Source: Christensenellaceae bacterium
GTDB lineage: Bacteria > Bacillota > Clostridia > Christensenellales > CAG-138
Assembly: GCA_031261085.1 (NCBI GenBank)
Contig: JAISKB010000007.1
Coordinates: 1-64,000 of the forward strand
Direction: 5' to 3'
Length of the DNA: 64,000 nt
The notes under the pieces were generated by a model. The model worked only from the letters and a program-made list of their open reading frames with translations, was not told the origin of the DNA and made no database searches. Each line of letters starts with the position of its first letter. Position 1 is the first letter of the stretch. The translations under genes were made by a program, and so were the position numbers. Shown here piece by piece: positions 44,386 through 52,330 of this stretch.

Positions 44386-45342
44386 GTGACGAAGATTATC
44401 GTGCTGGATGGATATACCGAAAACCCCGGCGACCTGCGCTGGGATGCTTTGGCCGCGCTGGGCGAGCTGACCGTATACGACCGCACGCCGGCCGATCAAA
44501 TCGCCGCGCGCATCGGCGATGCGGATATCGTATATACCAACAAAACCCCCATCACGCGGGAAACGCTGGCCGCCTGCCCCAACATAGCCATGGTGGGCGT
44601 GCTGGCCACCGGCTACAACGTGGTGGATTGCGCCGCCTGCCGGGAGCATGGCGCCTTGGTCACCAACATACCCGCCTATGGCACCGCGGCGGTGGGGCAG
44701 TTTGCCATCGCCATGCTGCTGGAAATCTGCCATCATGTGGGGCATCATAGCGAGGCGGTGCGCGCGGGGCGCTGGGCCGCCAATGCGGATTGGTGCTTTT
44801 GGGATTATCCGCTCATAGAGCTGGATGGCAAAACCATGGGCATCATAGGCTTTGGGCGCATAGGGCAAACCACGGGCCGCATAGCAAGCGCCTTGGGTAT
44901 GCGCGTGCTCGCTTATGATAATCACCCCAACGATGCCGGGCGCGCGCTTGCCGCATATGTGGAGCTGGAGGCGCTGTACGCGCAGTCCGACGTGATAGCG
45001 CTGCACTGCCCGCTGTTCCCCGAAACCGAACATATGATAAACAGGGCGTCCATCGCCAAAATGAAGGATGGCGTCATTTTGCTCAACAACAGCCGCGGGC
45101 CGCTGATTGTGGAGCGGGACCTGGCCGATGCGCTAAACGGCGGCAAGGTATATGCGGCCGGGCTGGATGTGGTTTCCACCGAGCCCATACGGGGCGATAA
45201 CCCGCTGCTCACCGCGAAAAATTGCTTCATCACCCCGCATATCAGCTGGGCATCCAGGGAGAGCCGCCAGCGCCTGATGGATATCGCGGTGCAAAACTGC
45301 GCCGCCTTTTTGAGCGGCCAACCCATCCATGTGGTGAATTGA
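44386..45342 (+). CDS. D-isomer specific 2-hydroxyacid dehydrogenase
   Basis: 318 aa, GTG start after GGAGGGG. NAD-binding motif TMGIIGFGRIGQTTGRIASALGM. Catalytic residues: an Arg in LNNSRGPLIVERDLADAL, a Glu in DVVSTEPIRGDNPL, and a His in FITPHISWASRE. Closest in style to glycerate/hydroxypyruvate dehydrogenases (YPAYGTAAVGQFAIAMLLEICHH is the usual segment). The metA promoter starts right after its stop. Confidence 0.92.
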   Translation: MTKIIVLDGYTENPGDLRWDALAALGELTVYDRTPADQIAARIGDADIVYTNKTPITRETLAACPNIAMVGVLATGYNVVDCAACREHGALVTNIPAYGTAAVGQFAIAMLLEICHHVGHHSEAVRAGRWAANADWCFWDYPLIELDGKTMGIIGFGRIGQTTGRIASALGMRVLAYDNHPNDAGRALAAYVELEALYAQSDVIALHCPLFPETEHMINRASIAKMKDGVILLNNSRGPLIVERDLADALNGGKVYAAGLDVVSTEPIRGDNPLLTAKNCFITPHISWASRESRQRLMDIAVQNCAAFLSGQPIHVVN

Positions 45343-45348
45343 GCGCGG

Positions 45349-45377
45349 TTGACAAGCGGCGCGCATATCCTTATAAT
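45349..45377 (+). promoter_or_regulatory. metA leader promoter
   Basis: TTGACA (45349-45354), 17-bp spacer, TATAAT (45372-45377): a full consensus promoter beginning seven bases after the dehydrogenase stop. The transcript would start near 45384. Confidence 0.9.
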
Positions 45378-45417
45378 GAAGAACATACCGATTTAGTTAA
45401 GAGGGAGGCTTCGCATA

Positions 45418-45486
45418 ATGTATTGTATTATGTCCATGGTTATGATGATGCGGCGCGCTGCCTTCCCTGCCCCAAGCGCCCGGTAA
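45418..45486 (+). CDS. Met-rich leader peptide of metA
   Basis: 22-codon frame ending in TAA, with GAGGGAGG nine bases before its ATG. It begins [11 protein letters not shown], six Met in eleven residues with three in a row, then [12 protein letters not shown] frame this short, with its own good binding site, in the leader of a methionine biosynthesis gene and next to an antiterminator/terminator pair, is best read as a sensor of charged tRNA-Met. Not part of a known family. Confidence 0.75.
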   Translation: MYCIMSMVMMMRRAAFPAPSAR

Positions 45487-45541
45487 ACGGCCGGCACACA
45501 GGGTTATGAAGGCAGCTTCGCACGCGCGTGGCTGCTTTTTT
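45457..45541 (+). terminator. attenuator of metA (antiterminator and terminator)
   Basis: Terminator: GCAGC (45512-45516) pairs with GCTGC (45531-45535) around an inner CACG-CG-CGTG, followed by six T at 45536-45541. Antiterminator: GCTGCCTTC (45457-45465), inside the leader frame just after the Met codons, is the exact complement of GAAGGCAGC (45508-45516), which contains the left arm of the terminator. The two structures cannot coexist. A ribosome stalled on the Met codons would leave 45457-45465 free. Confidence 0.75.
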
Positions 45542-45568
45542 GTATCTATACATCACCGGAGGTGCGTT

Positions 45569-46486
45569 ATGCCCATCAAAATCCCCAACCTGCTCCCCGC
45601 AACGCAAACGCTGCAAAACGAGAATATTTTCGTGATGACCGAGACGCGCGCCCTCACGCAGGATATCCGCCCGCTGCAGGTGGCGGTGCTCAACCTGATG
45701 CCTACCAAAATAGCCACCGAGACGCAGCTCGCGCGGCTGCTGGGCAATACGCCGCTGCAGGTGGAGCTGGAGCTGCTGTATACCAAGTCGCACCATTCCA
45801 AAAACACCTCGCGGGAGCATTTGCTTTCGTTTTATAAAACCTTCGACGAAGTAAAGCACCGCAAGTTCGACGGGCTGGTGATTACCGGCGCGCCGATAGA
45901 GCATCTCCCGTTTGAGGAGGTGGAGTATTGGGAGGAGCTGACCCACATACTGGAATGGAGCAAAACCCATGTATGCAGCACCCTGCACATCTGCTGGGGC
46001 GCGCAGGCCGGGCTTTACTATCACTATGGCATCAACAAGGTGCCGCTGCCCCAAAAGATGTTTGGCGTGTTCCCGCACACGGCGGATTATAAGCAATCCA
46101 TATTGCTGCGCGGCTTTGACGATGTGTTTATGGCGCCGCACTCCCGCTATACCGGCATATTGCGCGAGGATGTGGCGGCGTGCGAAAAATTGCGCATACT
46201 CGCTTCCTCCGAAGAAGCCGGCCTGTATGCCGTAAGCTCCCGCGGCGGGCGGCAGATATTCATCACCGGCCATTCCGAATACGATGCGCTTACGCTGGAG
46301 CAGGAATATCAGCGGGATAAAAAAGCGGGGATTCCCATTGCGCTGCCCAAGAATTATTACCCGGGCGACGACGATACCCAGCCCCCGCTCGTGGAGTGGC
46401 GCAGCCATGCGCACCTGCTGTATTATAACTGGCTCAATTATTTTGTATATCAATCCACGCCCTACGATATAGATAGCATTTCGTGA
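45569..46486 (+). CDS. metA: homoserine O-acyltransferase MetA, predicted acetyl-CoA type
   Basis: 305 aa from the ATG after CGGAGGTG. First committed step of methionine synthesis. MetA/HTS family: [18 protein letters not shown] carries the nucleophile Cys, and [16 protein letters not shown] carries the catalytic His and Glu. The acyl-CoA selecting position is Glu in [16 protein letters not shown]. In E. coli this position is Gly (succinyl-CoA), while Glu marks acetyl-CoA users such as the Bacillus cereus enzyme, so homoserine O-acetyltransferase activity is predicted. Expression appears controlled by the attenuator upstream. No other met gene adjoins. Confidence 0.93.
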   Translation: MPIKIPNLLPATQTLQNENIFVMTETRALTQDIRPLQVAVLNLMPTKIATETQLARLLGNTPLQVELELLYTKSHHSKNTSREHLLSFYKTFDEVKHRKFDGLVITGAPIEHLPFEEVEYWEELTHILEWSKTHVCSTLHICWGAQAGLYYHYGINKVPLPQKMFGVFPHTADYKQSILLRGFDDVFMAPHSRYTGILREDVAACEKLRILASSEEAGLYAVSSRGGRQIFITGHSEYDALTLEQEYQRDKKAGIPIALPKNYYPGDDDTQPPLVEWRSHAHLLYYNWLNYFVYQSTPYDIDSIS

Positions 46487-46492
46487 AATTGC

Positions 46493-46520
46493 AAAAAAAC
46501 ACCCCCTCTTGCGAGGGGGT
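46493..46520 (-). terminator. terminator of the CobW gene pair
   Basis: On the minus strand ACCCCCTC-GCAA-GAGGGGGT then G and seven T. Practically the same 30-base element recurs after rubrerythrin at 51888-51916. Confidence 0.85.
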
Positions 46521-46544
46521 GGGGAATAGGGCAAAACGTACCGC

Positions 46545-47495
46545 TCAATAAAACGTTGCCACTTCTTTTGCGGGCGCGGCGGCCGGTTGCACAGTTACGA
46601 CTGTGAGCACCGGCCCCTTTTTGCCATAGATGCGGTGATACTTTACCGCGATGCGGGCGGTCACCGTTACCCAATCCCGCTTTTTTAGGTTGGAACGTAT
46701 CATCTCCGGGTCCCATTCGCAGCAGAGCGCCGCATACGAAATATCCTCCGCGCAGCAGGTCATAACGTGCCGGCCCGCCAAAAAGCAGCCGGTGGGCAGC
46801 CGCCCGGATACCGCCACCGTGCCGGTAAAGCGCACGACCTTGCCCACGTATTGATCCATTTCCTCCGTAATATCGCGGTACCACAGCGCAAAATCGTCGT
46901 CCTCCACCTCTATTACGGGGGCGTTTATGTCGAACGGGAGCGGATCCTCGATTTCGTCATATTCCACCTTGCCATCCGGGTATTCATACGCGATGGCGCA
47001 GCGGCGGTTTAGCCCCCGCACGATTTTGTGCAGCAGGGCCTTATCGGTGCTGGCATCGGCCCGGTTGAATACCGCCAGCTCGCAGCTCTGCAGCTTATCC
47101 ACCACCAGCGAGCGCAGGTTGACGTTGTATTGCAAAAAGGTGGCGGCATCGGCAAAGAAGAAATCCTGATACAGCACCCAGCCCTGCGGCAGGGCCGAAA
47201 ACAGGCGCTCCATGGGCCACATGCCGTTGTATTCGAGCACCACCCGCTGTATGTGATACTGCTTTTGGTAGCCCAGCAGCTTTTGCGCCGTCAAGTCCTC
47301 TATGCGCTCTATGGTTTTTAGGTGCACGCTCGCATCCGCAAAGGCGGCGGGGTCATATTCCTCTTCCCCCTGCTCGCACACCAGCAGCAGCGTGCGTTCG
47401 CCTTCGTTAAAGCGCGCGTCGCTGAGCGTTTCCTGTATAAACCGCGTTTTGCCGGCCTCTAAAAAACCGGTAAACAGATATACGGGTATTTCCAT
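46545..47495 (-). CDS. CobW-type GTPase fused to a DUF1980/TIGR03943-like domain
   Basis: 316 aa from MEIPVYLF at 47495. Residues about 1-190 are a CobW/YjiA-like GTPase: P-loop GFLEAGKTRFIQETL, then LEYNGMWPMERLF. The CxCC metal motif of classic CobW proteins is absent. The final 110 residues (YVGKVVRFTGTVAVSGRLPTG, AGRHVMTCCAEDISYAALCCEWD, WVTVTARIAVKY) match the C-terminal OB-like domain of TIGR03943/DUF1980 proteins, including the CC pair. In many Firmicutes the DUF1980 protein and a CobW GTPase are separate neighbours; here they seem joined. It follows a second CobW gene by 11 bases. A metal-handling role is inferred. Confidence 0.8.
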   Translation of the reverse strand: MEIPVYLFTGFLEAGKTRFIQETLSDARFNEGERTLLLVCEQGEEEYDPAAFADASVHLKTIERIEDLTAQKLLGYQKQYHIQRVVLEYNGMWPMERLFSALPQGWVLYQDFFFADAATFLQYNVNLRSLVVDKLQSCELAVFNRADASTDKALLHKIVRGLNRRCAIAYEYPDGKVEYDEIEDPLPFDINAPVIEVEDDDFALWYRDITEEMDQYVGKVVRFTGTVAVSGRLPTGCFLAGRHVMTCCAEDISYAALCCEWDPEMIRSNLKKRDWVTVTARIAVKYHRIYGKKGPVLTVVTVQPAAAPAKEVATFY

Positions 47496-47506
47496 AGCGC
47501 CCCCGC

Positions 47507-48580
47507 TCACGCGCCAAACAGCGCGCCGAGCGCCGCGGTATCGAGCTGCGCGCCTATCACGCATAGCCGCCCGGTGACCAGCGCCCCGCCCTCGCGCACC
47601 TGCGCCTCGCCGGGCACATAGTCGAAGTGCAGCCAACCGCCATTTTGCCCGCGCACGATGCCTTTGGCGCGCAGCACTTGGCCGTATTTGGCGCTCTCCA
47701 GCGCGTGGAGTATTTCTTGAAGCTGCTCCGTGGTATACGCCTTGGCCGTCTCCAGCCCCCAGCTGCCGAACACCTCGTCGGCGTCATGGTGATGATGGTG
47801 GTCGTGCTCATGCTCATGGTCGTGCGCGTGTTCGTGCGCATGTTCGTGTTCGTGTTCATGGTTATGCTCATGCTCATGATGGTGCTCATGGTCATGGTCG
47901 TGATGGTGCGCGCCGTCGTGCACATGCCCGCACGCGGGGCAAACCTCCCCGGTTTCGAGCAGGTGTTCCAATTCCTCATTGAGCGTGCCCCTGTGCTCCA
48001 TGGCGTCGAGTATCTGACCGCCGCTTAGGGTATCCCAGGGCGTGGTGATAAACGTGGCCTTCGGGTTGCGCGCTTGCAGCTGTGCGACGCAGGCGAGCAG
48101 CTTTTCTTCGGGCAGGGAGGCGGTGCGGCTGAGCACGATGCAATTGGCGCATTCCACCTGGTCGTTAAAAAACTCGCCGAAGTTCTTCATATATAGCTTG
48201 CATTTGCTCGCATCCACCACGGTGGTGAAGCTGTTGAGCGCAATATCCTGGGCGCCAATGCCCTGCACCGCGCGGATGACGTCACTCAGCTTGCCCACGC
48301 CGCTCGGTTCAATCAGGATGCGGTCGGGGTGATATTGCTCCAGCACCTGCTTGAGTGCGGCGGAAAAATCCCCCACCAGCGAGCAGCAGATACAGCCGGA
48401 GTTCATTTCGGTGATGGTGATGCCGGCCTCCTGCAAAAAGCCGCTGTCGATGCCGATTTCACCGAATTCGTTTTCGATAAGTACCAGCTTTTCGCCCGCG
48501 TAAGCCTCGGCGATCAGCTTTTTGATGAGCGTGGTTTTGCCCGCGCCCAAAAATCCGGAAAAGATGTCGATCTTCGTCAT
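47507..48580 (-). CDS. CobW/ZNG1-like GTPase with long His-rich tract
   Basis: 357 aa from MTKIDIFSGFLGAGKTT at 48580. P-loop GFLGAGKTTLIKKL, metal-binding NSGCICCSLVGDF (CxCC type), and a G3-like EPSGVG segment. From about residue 218 CPACGHVHDGAHHH starts a run of some 45 residues that is mostly His, Glu and Asp, a metal-storage or chaperone tract. The CobW C-terminal domain follows (LETAKAYTTEQLQEILHALESAKYGQVLRAKGIV). Probably inserts zinc or another metal into a client enzyme. Operon with the DUF1980-fused GTPase. Confidence 0.9.
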   Translation of the reverse strand: MTKIDIFSGFLGAGKTTLIKKLIAEAYAGEKLVLIENEFGEIGIDSGFLQEAGITITEMNSGCICCSLVGDFSAALKQVLEQYHPDRILIEPSGVGKLSDVIRAVQGIGAQDIALNSFTTVVDASKCKLYMKNFGEFFNDQVECANCIVLSRTASLPEEKLLACVAQLQARNPKATFITTPWDTLSGGQILDAMEHRGTLNEELEHLLETGEVCPACGHVHDGAHHHDHDHEHHHEHEHNHEHEHEHAHEHAHDHEHEHDHHHHHDADEVFGSWGLETAKAYTTEQLQEILHALESAKYGQVLRAKGIVRGQNGGWLHFDYVPGEAQVREGGALVTGRLCVIGAQLDTAALGALFGA

Positions 48581-48618
48581 AAGAAAAAAAGCCTTCTTTC
48601 TACAATGTTCCAAAGTGT

Positions 48619-48687
48619 ATTATATCCCTGCGCGCCGCGGCTTACAAGCATAATTGCCTTGCCGAATGCAGAAAACCCGCCTATAAT
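48619..48687. promoter_or_regulatory. divergent promoters for the CobW operon and the RlmI-like gene
   Basis: Minus strand: TTGTAA (48647-48642), 17-bp spacer, TATAAT (48624-48619). Plus strand: TTGCCG (48659-48664), 17-bp spacer, TATAAT (48682-48687). I see no clear Zur-type palindrome. Confidence 0.7.
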
Positions 48688-48716
48688 GAACATATTGCGC
48701 GAAAGTGAGGATGTTT

Positions 48717-49943
48717 ATGGCGAAGGATCGCGGCTATCCTGTGTTTACCGTTACCCCCAAGGCCGAGCGCGCCCTAAAAAACGGCCACCCCTGGGTATAT
48801 GGCGCCGAGGTGACCCATAAGGAGGGCGCATACAGCAACGGCGGCCTGGCCGATATCGTAAACCGCAAGGGGAGCTACCTGGGCACCGCGCTGGTCAACG
48901 ACCAGAGCAAAATCATGGGGCGCATACTCTCGCGCAACACCAACGACCGTTTTGACGAGGCGTTTTTTCGCCGGCGGATACAGTATGCGCTGGACTACCG
49001 GCAAACCGTTATGCAGGGGGATTTTGCCGCCTGCAGGCTGCTGTTTGGCGAGGCGGATCAGCTCCCCGGCCTCACGGTGGATCGCTTTGACGATATACTG
49101 GTGGCGCAAACGCTCTGCCTGGGGCTGGATCAGCGCAAGGGCTTGATTTTTCGCCTGCTGGCGGAGGAACTTCGGGCACGGGGGCAGGCGGTGCGGGCGC
49201 TGTATGAGCGCAACGATGTCGCCATCCGCGCGCTGGAGGGCATGGAGCAGTATAAGGCGTTTTTTGAGCTGGAAGGGCTGGAAACCAACCTGAGCGGGCG
49301 GGTAGAGATAAGCGAAAACGGCGTGCTCTACGGTGTGGATTATATCAACGGGCAAAAAACCGGCTTCTTTTTGGATCAAAAATACAACCGGCAGGCCGTG
49401 GCCCGCCTTGCGCCGGGCAAGCGGGTGCTGGATTGCTTCACGCACACGGGCGCCTTTGCGCTAAACGCGGCCAAAGCAGGGGCCGCCCATGTTTGCGCGG
49501 TGGATGTTTCGGCCGCGGCCATAGATATGTGCCGCGCCAATGCCGCGCGCAACGGGGTGGAGAACATATCTTACCTAGTGGCGGATGTATTTGACCTGCT
49601 CACCGAAATGGCCAACGAAAAGAGCTGCCCTTACGACTTCATCATACTCGACCCGCCCGCGTTTACCAAATCCTCCGCAACGGCGGCCAACGCCTACCGC
49701 GGCTATAAAGAAATAAACCTGAAGGCCATGCGTCTGCTCCCCCGGGGCGGGTACCTGGCCACCTGCTCCTGCTCGCATTTTATGCGGGAGGATATGTTCC
49801 GCCAAATGCTGCGCGAAGCCGCGTTTGATGCCGGGCGCACCCTGCGGCAAATCGAAGCCCGCCAGCAAGCGCCGGATCACCCGATTTTACCCGCCGTGCC
49901 CGAAACGGATTATTTGAAGTTCTATTTGCTGCAGGTGATTTAA
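48717..49943 (+). CDS. class I SAM-dependent rRNA methyltransferase (RlmI family)
   Basis: 408 aa from the ATG at 48717, six bases after GTGAGG; GTG 48705 and ATG 48711 are alternatives. N-terminal PUA domain (VTPKAERALKNGHPWVYGAEVT), linker, then methyltransferase domain: NGQKTGFFLDQKYNRQAVA, motif I VLDCFTHTGAFALNAAKAGA, acidic loop CAVDVSAAAIDM, and motif IV DPPAFTKS. Likely methylates a cytosine C5 in large-subunit rRNA like RlmI; the exact base is not inferable. Confidence 0.92.
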   Translation: MAKDRGYPVFTVTPKAERALKNGHPWVYGAEVTHKEGAYSNGGLADIVNRKGSYLGTALVNDQSKIMGRILSRNTNDRFDEAFFRRRIQYALDYRQTVMQGDFAACRLLFGEADQLPGLTVDRFDDILVAQTLCLGLDQRKGLIFRLLAEELRARGQAVRALYERNDVAIRALEGMEQYKAFFELEGLETNLSGRVEISENGVLYGVDYINGQKTGFFLDQKYNRQAVARLAPGKRVLDCFTHTGAFALNAAKAGAAHVCAVDVSAAAIDMCRANAARNGVENISYLVADVFDLLTEMANEKSCPYDFIILDPPAFTKSSATAANAYRGYKEINLKAMRLLPRGGYLATCSCSHFMREDMFRQMLREAAFDAGRTLRQIEARQQAPDHPILPAVPETDYLKFYLLQVI

Positions 49944-49972
49944 AAAACCAGCGAGCCTAACGCTATAAAAAA

Positions 49973-49995
49973 AGAAGGCGGAAATACCGCCTTCT
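49973..49995. terminator. bidirectional terminator
   Basis: AGAAGGCGG, AAATA, CCGCCTTCT with an A-run before; placed between convergent genes. Confidence 0.8.
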
Positions 49996-50001
49996 CGCCT
50001 T

Positions 50002-50565
50002 CTATTTGCAAATAACATATTTTTCGGGCGGCAGCTTTGCCTGCAACAGCACCCGCAGCTCCAAAGGCGTGCCCTCCACAAAATCCCTTTTGGGCACGAT
50101 ATACGCTTGCCCCGGTAAGGGAAGTATGAAAAAATAGTGTTCCGTTTCGTAAACCTTAAATATGCTTTCATACTTTGCTCTGCTTTGGCCTTCGGCTAAA
50201 TCCCCCGTTTGTATCTGCGCAAAATCATCGGCGTTAAAGCTGAACTCATGTATAGCGTCAAAAAACGACGGGCTGTTTGCAATAACCTTTTTCTGCCGAA
50301 CCCGCCGCGCTATGATTAATATAGCATAAATGAGAACAACTGCGAGAAAAAAGAAAACAAGTATGCAAGCCAAGGACTCAAACAGAAATTCAGGGAACTG
50401 TATTGGAGAAAACATGACACCAAAAAATGCCACCAACGCAAGCAACCCTATCAGCAGAAATCGCTTTAATTTGGTAGCTTTGGGGGCATATTTAGGTATG
50501 CGGCGCGCGAGCTGTTGAAGCTTTTTATAATCCTCCGGCGTATACTTCGTTGTAACCTTGGGCAT
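50002..50565 (-). CDS. YcxB-like membrane protein
   Basis: 187 aa from MPKVTTKYTPEDYKK at 50565, eight bases after AAGGAGG; the frame extends to 50661 without a binding site. Two membrane helices (about residues 35-55 and 63-85) follow a basic N-terminus. The C-terminal 75 residues (YESIFKVYETEHYFFILPLPGQAYIVPKRDF) match the YcxB-like domain found at the C-terminus of many Firmicutes membrane proteins. Function unknown. Confidence 0.75.
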   Translation of the reverse strand: MPKVTTKYTPEDYKKLQQLARRIPKYAPKATKLKRFLLIGLLALVAFFGVMFSPIQFPEFLFESLACILVFFFLAVVLIYAILIIARRVRQKKVIANSPSFFDAIHEFSFNADDFAQIQTGDLAEGQSRAKYESIFKVYETEHYFFILPLPGQAYIVPKRDFVEGTPLELRVLLQAKLPPEKYVICK

Positions 50566-50701
50566 GATGCAATCCTCCTTGAATATAGTTAAGAGCGGAA
50601 TATGCGGCAGCCTGCCGTTTTTGCCGAGGCCGGTAGAGCTTTCGATCCTTTGCGCAAGCATATATGGGGGAAACTAAAGAAATACAAAAATCAGGAAAAA
50701 C

Positions 50702-50729
50702 TTACAACTGCATTATATCATGGTATAAT
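50702..50729 (+). promoter_or_regulatory. promoter of the methylguanine methyltransferase gene
   Basis: TTACAA (50702-50707), 16-bp spacer, TATAAT (50724-50729). Confidence 0.55.
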
Positions 50730-50759
50730 GCATTTATCAAAGCAGGAAAGGCGCTTCTT

Positions 50760-51224
50760 ATGGAAACCTACTTTACCACATTTACCTGGGATGGAGAACC
50801 GCTTTATTTGTGTGAGGAAGGCGGGCAAATCACCCATCTGGGGTTTGGCGCAAACCCGCCGGTAGAGGCTGTGGCTGCACAAACGCCCCTGTTGCAGGAG
50901 GCGTGCGCGCAATTGCAGGCATATTTTTCGGGTGCGCGTAAGGTTTTCGACCTGCCGCTGGCGCCCCGCGGTACGGCGTTTCAGCGCGCGGTGTGGGATG
51001 GCCTGCTGCGCATACCCTATGGAGAAACGGTGGCTTACGGCCAGCTGGCAGCCAGCTTGGGGCGGCCCAACGCGGCGCGCGCGGTAGGCGGCGCCTGCGG
51101 GAAAAATCCCATTGCGATCGTTATCCCCTGCCACCGGGTGGTGGGCGCAAACGGCGCTTTAACCGGCTTTGGCGGTGGCCTTGCATGGAAAACAAGGCTG
51201 CTAGATGTGGAGAAAAATCGGTAG
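50760..51224 (+). CDS. methylated-DNA--protein-cysteine methyltransferase
   Basis: 154 aa from [10 protein letters not shown] at 50760. The suicide active site is [12 protein letters not shown] (acceptor Cys). Upstream is [24 protein letters not shown] (DNA-binding helix region) and [14 protein letters not shown], the Ogt/MGMT signature. Repairs O6-alkylguanine by one-way transfer of the alkyl group. Single gene with its own promoter. Confidence 0.95.
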   Translation: METYFTTFTWDGEPLYLCEEGGQITHLGFGANPPVEAVAAQTPLLQEACAQLQAYFSGARKVFDLPLAPRGTAFQRAVWDGLLRIPYGETVAYGQLAASLGRPNAARAVGGACGKNPIAIVIPCHRVVGANGALTGFGGGLAWKTRLLDVEKNR

Positions 51225-51241
51225 GAAATCATAAAAAACGG

Positions 51242-51291
51242 TTGACAAAGCAGCGATATATGGGTATCCTTAATAAAGAGAATCGTTATCA
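51242..51291 (+). promoter_or_regulatory. rubrerythrin promoter with Fur/PerR-like box
   Basis: TTGACA (51242-51247), 17-bp spacer, TATCCT (51265-51270). AGAGAATCGTTATCA (51277-51291) agrees with 11 of 14 defined positions of the 7-1-7 Fur consensus and lies at the start site. PerR control of rubrerythrin is common in clostridia and PerR boxes resemble this, so either regulator is possible. Confidence 0.55.
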
Positions 51292-51327
51292 ATCTTTTAA
51301 AATAATAGAGTATAAAGGAGAACAATC

Positions 51328-51861
51328 ATGGAACTTAAAGGCAGCAAAACCGAACAAAACCTACAGACCGCATTTGCGGGTGAATCGCAAGCGCGCAACA
51401 AGTACACGTATTTTGCCAGCGTAGCAAAAAAAGAAGGCTACGAGCAGATTGCCGACATCTTCTTGCATACCGCCGCCAACGAAAAGGAGCACGCCGAGCT
51501 GTGGTTTAAGGAATTGAGCGGCATTGGCGACACCGCCACCAACCTGTTGCACGCCGCCGAGGGCGAAAATTATGAGTGGACGGATATGTACGCTACCTTT
51601 GCCGACGAAGCCGAAGCCGAGGGCTTTACCGCACTGGCGGCAAAATTCCGCGCGGTGGCGGCCATTGAGCGCACCCACGAGGAGCGCTATCGCAAGCTGC
51701 TGAACAATGTGGAGGTGCAGGCGGTATTCGCAAAGAGCGAAGAGACCATGTGGGAATGCCGCAATTGCGGGCATCTCGTAATAGGCAAAAAGGCCCCGCA
51801 GGTTTGCCCGGTTTGCGCGCACGCGCAGAGCTATTTCGAAGTACGCGCGGCCAATTATTAA
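51328..51861 (+). CDS. rubrerythrin
   Basis: 177 aa after AAAGGAG. Ferritin-like diiron domain: Glu in [14 protein letters not shown], ExxH in [10 protein letters not shown], further Glu in DEAEAEGF and [10 protein letters not shown]-terminal rubredoxin domain with [29 protein letters not shown] (four Cys). Reduces hydrogen peroxide in anaerobes, fed electrons through rubredoxin or similar. Order of domains is the classical one. Confidence 0.96.
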   Translation: MELKGSKTEQNLQTAFAGESQARNKYTYFASVAKKEGYEQIADIFLHTAANEKEHAELWFKELSGIGDTATNLLHAAEGENYEWTDMYATFADEAEAEGFTALAAKFRAVAAIERTHEERYRKLLNNVEVQAVFAKSEETMWECRNCGHLVIGKKAPQVCPVCAHAQSYFEVRAANY

Positions 51862-51887
51862 TGGTATATTTGGGCGCTGCCCAGCCC

Positions 51888-51916
51888 ACCCCCTCGCAAG
51901 AGGGGGTGTTTTTTTT
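51888..51916 (+). terminator. terminator of rubrerythrin
   Basis: ACCCCCTC, GCAA, GAGGGGGT, then G and eight T. Shares its full stem-loop and flanks with the element at 46493-46520 in the opposite orientation. Confidence 0.9.
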
Positions 51917-52330
51917 GCGGCTGTGCCGCAAGCGGATATAGGCCTGCGCACCCCCATGTTTTTGCTTTTAAACTGTAGCGGCATAAGTTCCACCCCATCC
52001 CCTAACCCCTTCCCAAGGGAAGGGGAATACTTATAAGATAATTTTGGGGGTTTCACCCCCAATCCCCCCACAGGAGTAAGGTACAGTATACTTTTTTCCA
52101 AAGTGACTTGAAAGAAGCTCTCTCCACGGACTAACGACCTAAATACCCTCTGTAAAAACGAAATCCCTCCATGCGAAGGGTTTCTTTGGACGGCGCCCCG
52201 TCCCCAGCCGGGGTGCGGGGATTGGGATCCCCGCGAAAACGTTCCCCCAAAAACGTTCCCCGCGAAAAGCTCCTTGCGCAACGTTCCCGCAAGATGCATG
52301 ATACCACCCTCATTTTGCCATACTGTGGGC
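51917..52330. repeat. repeat- and hairpin-rich noncoding spacer
   Basis: About 410 bases without a credible gene. Perfect hairpins: TTGCGGC-TGT-GCCGCAA (51915-51931), CCCCTTCCC-AA-GGGAAGGGG (52006-52025), TTGGGGG-TTTCA-CCCCCAA (52044-52062). Near 52200-52260 several C4/G4 blocks (GTCCCCAGCCGGGG, GGGATCCC) can fold on one another. AACGTTCCC occurs three times between about 52239 and 52290, twice in the setting CCCCGCGAAAA. It looks like several short intergenic repeat units accumulated end to end. Confidence 0.6.

Noticed and set aside
45384..45568. SAM riboswitch or Met T-box before metA
   Set aside because: Neither the S-box core nor GGTGGTACCGCG is present; the leader is explained better by the Met-rich frame and attenuator.
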